Shown one piece after another: positions 61,012 through 64,000 of a stretch of 64,000 nt of DNA. The notes beneath the pieces were generated by a model. It was not told the origin of the DNA, searched no databases, and worked only from the letters and a program-made list of their open reading frames with translations. The position numbers and the translations under genes were made by a program. Each line of letters opens with the position of its first letter. Position 1 is the stretch's first letter. The DNA is taken from assembly GCA_965371855.1 (NCBI GenBank), contig CBDUZZ010000007.1, positions 1 through 64,000 of the forward strand, given 5' to 3'. This DNA comes from JAADEM01 sp965371855 (GTDB lineage Bacteria; Bacteroidota; Bacteroidia; Bacteroidales; Marinilabiliaceae).

Positions 61012-62397
61012 TTAATACGACTTCTCTTTCAACATATTCAAAAGGTTTTTCCCGGATATTGAGCTTGGAGAATTTAAGGTTATTGTTTTCAGCAATTCGT
61101 TGTAGAAGTTTGTGATTCCCGGCAACTCATATTCATCAAACATTGAGTTATGCCAGAGAAGTGAAAAGACACCTCCAAATTTCTGCACTTCCGAAACAAC
61201 TTTCGAAACAGCTTTTTCAGCCTCATCAAAATTAAGATTCCGGTAGTAAAAAAGTGTGCCGTCCATCACGTTCAGCGGGAACTCCCAAATATCTATCATT
61301 TTGTCTTCCTTAACATCATACGGTTTAAACGGGTAGCAGTAGCTATTGCGGAATCCTTCATGCCCGGCTAAGCCCAGTGAAGTATCATATTTTAAGCCTG
61401 CTTTTTGCTGTATTTTGAATGTATTGGGATAGAAGAATTTCAGAAAATGTTGTCTGGTTCCAACGATTTCGTTTGAGTATGCTTTTTTTAATGACGACAA
61501 AGCAACTTTCATTGCATCCTCACTACTTGCCGTTTTTATTGAGCCGTGCAAACCCACTTCACATCCCTCTTTCTGGAGAAAGCTCATCACGTCTTTAATC
61601 CTCTTCTCCGAAAAGAAATATCTAGCGTCATGAGGCGAGCCGTCACGGTTTAAAAAATACCATGAGGAGATGATGTTGTACTGTTTTTCTACCTTTCTCA
61701 TCCTTTCAAAACTCCAAAAAGGATCTTCCTTTAAGCCGGGAAAGACTGTTGGAAGAATGGAGTGTACAGCTGCTTTGAAAAGACGCTTTTTAGGATAGTG
61801 AGCCTTTTTTAATCCAAATATTTGCATCCAGCGATATGCTGTTTCCTTCCAGTGGTAATAGTCTATCCTGTCGATATCGTGCGACAGCAGGAAACCGAAT
61901 GAATCGAACAGTCGCTTGCGATAGATGTCTATTCCATTTCTTTCGGCAAACAGCTCAAAACCTTCAATGAGGAAATCAAAATAGTAATTTACGAGCGGTT
62001 TTGTAATCACTCCCAGCTCTTTCTGAACAGACTTCTCATACGGAAAACGTTCCATAAAATCAACATCTTCACTCATCTGCTCCTGATATCCACTTAGCAG
62101 GTAAAAGGCTGATTTCAACAAGTCGTGATTGAAAATAAGAGTGCCCTCATTAATTAACTCATAAATACCTGAGCTTTCAGGAAAAGGGAAGAGGATTGGC
62201 ACACCTCTTTCCTCAATACAGTTAGATAAATCCAACTCCTCTTCAGACATGTAAAAAACAATTTCACCAAGATCATAATCTTTGTATTCACTGTCAACAA
62301 ATCTAAAGTACGGTCGTAACTTATCTAATCCACCAAGATGCTGATCGAGATGGAACAGAACGTACTCTATTTGATTGTGCGTTAATGCAGATATCAT
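61012..62397 (-). CDS. Polysaccharide deacetylase-like (DUF7033) protein
   Basis: A 461-residue protein. The N-terminal ~170 residues resemble the DUF7033 helper domain seen with deacetylases in Bacteroidota. The rest has a NodB-like (CE4) layout: LSHDIDRID (metal Asp), GLHGS (His) and LLWHNS (C-terminal His). The full set of metal-ligand His residues is less clear than in classical CE4 enzymes, so activity is uncertain. The last base of its start overlaps the FkbM stop by 4 bases, so they are cotranscribed. Likely part of a surface-polysaccharide locus. Confidence 0.82.
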   Translation of the reverse strand: MISALTHNQIEYVLFHLDQHLGGLDKLRPYFRFVDSEYKDYDLGEIVFYMSEEELDLSNCIEERGVPILFPFPESSGIYELINEGTLIFNHDLLKSAFYLLSGYQEQMSEDVDFMERFPYEKSVQKELGVITKPLVNYYFDFLIEGFELFAERNGIDIYRKRLFDSFGFLLSHDIDRIDYYHWKETAYRWMQIFGLKKAHYPKKRLFKAAVHSILPTVFPGLKEDPFWSFERMRKVEKQYNIISSWYFLNRDGSPHDARYFFSEKRIKDVMSFLQKEGCEVGLHGSIKTASSEDAMKVALSSLKKAYSNEIVGTRQHFLKFFYPNTFKIQQKAGLKYDTSLGLAGHEGFRNSYCYPFKPYDVKEDKMIDIWEFPLNVMDGTLFYYRNLNFDEAEKAVSKVVSEVQKFGGVFSLLWHNSMFDEYELPGITNFYNELLKTITLNSPSSISGKNLLNMLKEKSY

Positions 62398-63098
62398 GAT
62401 TCTTTTACAAATGATAGTTCCTCTCCGTTTTTAGAGATGGCATATAGCTCAAACTCATAGCTTTTTAGAAGCTCAACAGCCTCTTTTGTCATACTGTTAC
62501 CATTACTAAATAACCGATGATGGAACTCTATCAATATCTGTCGAATATTTATCTCTTGTTTCAGAATATCAGGTATTACATTATACTCAGCACCCTCAAT
62601 ATCCATTTTCAAAACATCAATACGTTTATGCTTCAGCTCTTTAATAATATCGTTGAATGATTTTACCGGCACCTCAACTTTTCTTGATGTATCAATATTA
62701 CTGTTTTCTGCAAGACTACCTGAAACATGACTTTCATTCTTAGGCAAATAAAAAGTGACAATACCTGTTTTATCGCTGATACCATAAGGCAAGAAATGAA
62801 ACCTGTCAGGTGTCTTTTGGTTTTCCACCCATTTTATTGATTTTGGAGTTGGGTCAAAACCATAAACAGAACAACCATGCTTATTTATCAGTTCTTTGTC
62901 AAAAGAGATATCTTCACCAATACCAAACGAATAAACCACAGACTTCTCGTTAAGCAGCTTAGGAATCACATAAAACCCGCCGTTCTTACTACCATACCAA
63001 CGATAAGGTTTTTCAACAGTTTTACACATATAAGGGGTTTTGCCCCGCAAAACGCTGTACAAGAAAAAAAGTTTATCTAAAAAGTTATAGTTATTCAA
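62394..63098 (-). CDS. FkbM-family methyltransferase
   Basis: A 234-residue class I methyltransferase of the FkbM type. Motif I is SVVYSFGIGEDISFDKELI, and the later IDVLKMDIEGAEYNVI is the FkbM signature near the SAM site. The C-terminal region IREILIEFHH-like (ILIEFHHRLF) is also typical. Members O-methylate sugars or lipid-linked groups. It overlaps the deacetylase-like gene by 4 bases and is about 100 bases from the acetyltransferase gene, suggesting modification of a surface glycan. Confidence 0.85.
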   Translation of the reverse strand: MNNYNFLDKLFFLYSVLRGKTPYMCKTVEKPYRWYGSKNGGFYVIPKLLNEKSVVYSFGIGEDISFDKELINKHGCSVYGFDPTPKSIKWVENQKTPDRFHFLPYGISDKTGIVTFYLPKNESHVSGSLAENSNIDTSRKVEVPVKSFNDIIKELKHKRIDVLKMDIEGAEYNVIPDILKQEINIRQILIEFHHRLFSNGNSMTKEAVELLKSYEFELYAISKNGEELSFVKES

Positions 63099-63198
63099 AA
63101 CTTTATTTTTAGTTTAAAAAATCACTGGAATATCTACTGTCAAGTCACACTCAAAAGACATATTTGACTTGACACTTTATTGTCTTTACCCTGAAACA

Positions 63199-64000
63199 TC
63201 AACAATTCTCTGCTTTATCATTCGGTTGATAATTGTTAATTAAAAACATCTCTACCGCCCGATAAGCTAATCCGTATTTCTTTTCTTTTAGCAACGAGAA
63301 TATAGTTCTTATTAACCTTGTCCGGGTATGTTTCCATCCTAAATTACAAAAAATACAGGAAGGATCATTACATCTGAAATTAACAAGATCATTATTAATC
63401 AGGTCTATCTCTATATCATAAGTTTTTTTCATCTCTGTCAACATTGATTCTGCATTCCCAACCTTTCCTCTGCTTAAAATGGCATCTTTCTTTTCAAAGA
63501 TATCTATAAGATTATTAAATAATATCTTACATCCATTTACCCAATCAGGCCTAAAACAGTGTAATAAATTATCATGATAATAATATACATAGCTAGGAGC
63601 TCTTTTTTGCTGAAGTTTCAGAAAATCAACAGCTACATGTGTGGTGCCAACGCCAACAACTTTGTCGTTCCCTCCTATTCGGATGTTTTTACCTCCTGAG
63701 AAAATCATCTCCCGTAACACATCATAAGGTCTGCTTTTAACAGTATGATTTTTCATTAATGACTCTGCTTTGGCTCCGATAGCAGCAAATTTCTGAACAG
63801 GATGAGTACTTCTGTAAACTTTCGGATGTTTTAATATCTCGTTTGCTAACGCCCCGGCATAAGAGGGAGTATTCTGAGATACTATGTTTTTTTTGGCTTT
63901 TTGTTTTGTGTTGTATGTTCTCACGAATGATTCTGTAACAATAGTTCCTTCCTCTCCTACTACTTCAAGTAAAGCTTCAAGTAATGCCTTAGCACCACCT
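63199..64000 (-). CDS. AAC(3)-family N-acetyltransferase, 5' end outside the window
   Basis: The C-terminal ~267 residues of an aminoglycoside-3-N-acetyltransferase-fold protein. Characteristic are YRSTHPVQKFAAIGAKAE (the acetyl-CoA and catalytic His region) and, beyond the apparent GTG at 63924, an upstream in-frame ALLEAL-type helix with VGEEGTIV, so the reading frame runs off the right edge. A later Cys-rich patch (CNDPSCIFCNLGW) is unusual. In polysaccharide loci such enzymes acetylate amino sugars; antibiotic resistance should not be assumed from the family name. Confidence 0.75.
   Translation of the reverse strand, partial: GGAKALLEALLEVVGEEGTIVTESFVRTYNTKQKAKKNIVSQNTPSYAGALANEILKHPKVYRSTHPVQKFAAIGAKAESLMKNHTVKSRPYDVLREMIFSGGKNIRIGGNDKVVGVGTTHVAVDFLKLQQKRAPSYVYYYHDNLLHCFRPDWVNGCKILFNNLIDIFEKKDAILSRGKVGNAESMLTEMKKTYDIEIDLINNDLVNFRCNDPSCIFCNLGWKHTRTRLIRTIFSLLKEKKYGLAYRAVEMFLINNYQPNDKAENC

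Overview
The window looks like a low-GC Bacteroidota chromosome, probably a Bacteroidales/Marinilabiliales-type organism. The evidence is the recurrent TAnnTTTG -7 promoter motif, a PorQ protein of the type IX secretion system, a TonB-dependent receptor with an N-terminal CarboxypepD_reg-like domain, paired energy-transducer TonB proteins, and families typical of the phylum (DUF4252, DUF4097, YkgJ, lamin-tail proteins). Most of the window is ordinary housekeeping DNA. No rRNA and no CRISPR array were seen; there is one tRNA (Ala, GGC).

Layout. 0.4-3.0 kb: ilvB-ilvN with a translationally coupled NifX-like gene, divergent from an FNR-type regulator that keeps all four cluster cysteines. 3.9-9.6 kb: methyltransferase, DUF4268, the DUF177-rpmF-fabH operon, a sensor kinase and a DUF2202 ferritin-like protein. 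9.7-14.2 kb: GH20 hexosaminidase, TylF-like methyltransferase, MBL hydrolase, and a GxxExxY gene bracketed by a 71-bp hairpin repeat. 14.2-21.9 kb: mpl, a DUF4097 protein, a MITE-like element, comM/yifB with duplicated 3' ends enclosing a Y1 (HUH) transposase and a DUF2971 gene, then asnA. 22-31.6 kb: pentapeptide protein, porQ, YkgJ, EamA transporter, polA, a His-rich membrane protein and a TonB receptor. 31.8-41.3 kb: lamin-tail surface protein, asd, YbaK, a Tat-exported oxidoreductase, gene remnants, hflX and two tonB paralogues. 41.5-45.7 kb: tRNA-Ala followed by a run of same-strand accessory genes, several ending a few bases before a ~130-bp attC-like palindromic repeat. 46.1-54 kb: PadR-PspC-PspC-DUF4252, then an ECF sigma/anti-sigma pair and two related outer-membrane proteins. 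54-64 kb: PepSY/ferredoxin/DUF1858 fusion, a truncated solute-binding protein, GH18 chitinase, cysH, small envelope proteins, and the edge of a surface-polysaccharide cluster (deacetylase, FkbM methyltransferase, AAC(3)-like acetyltransferase).

The most interesting signals concern mobility and regulation. (1) The comM 3' end occurs three times: once in the gene, once diverged mostly at synonymous positions, and once as a 243-bp identical copy; the copies enclose cargo genes. (2) The tRNA-Ala-proximal array has integron-cassette architecture without a recognisable integrase in the window. (3) The GxxExxY gene plus one hairpin repeat forms a 512-bp cassette-like unit. (4) A TGTAACTT-N15-CGTC motif with identical 17-bp spacing after TGTAAC lies upstream of the ECF sigma gene, upstream of the adjacent outer-membrane operon, and 30 kb away upstream of the DUF4097 gene. 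This suggests a small sigma-factor regulon visible inside the window.
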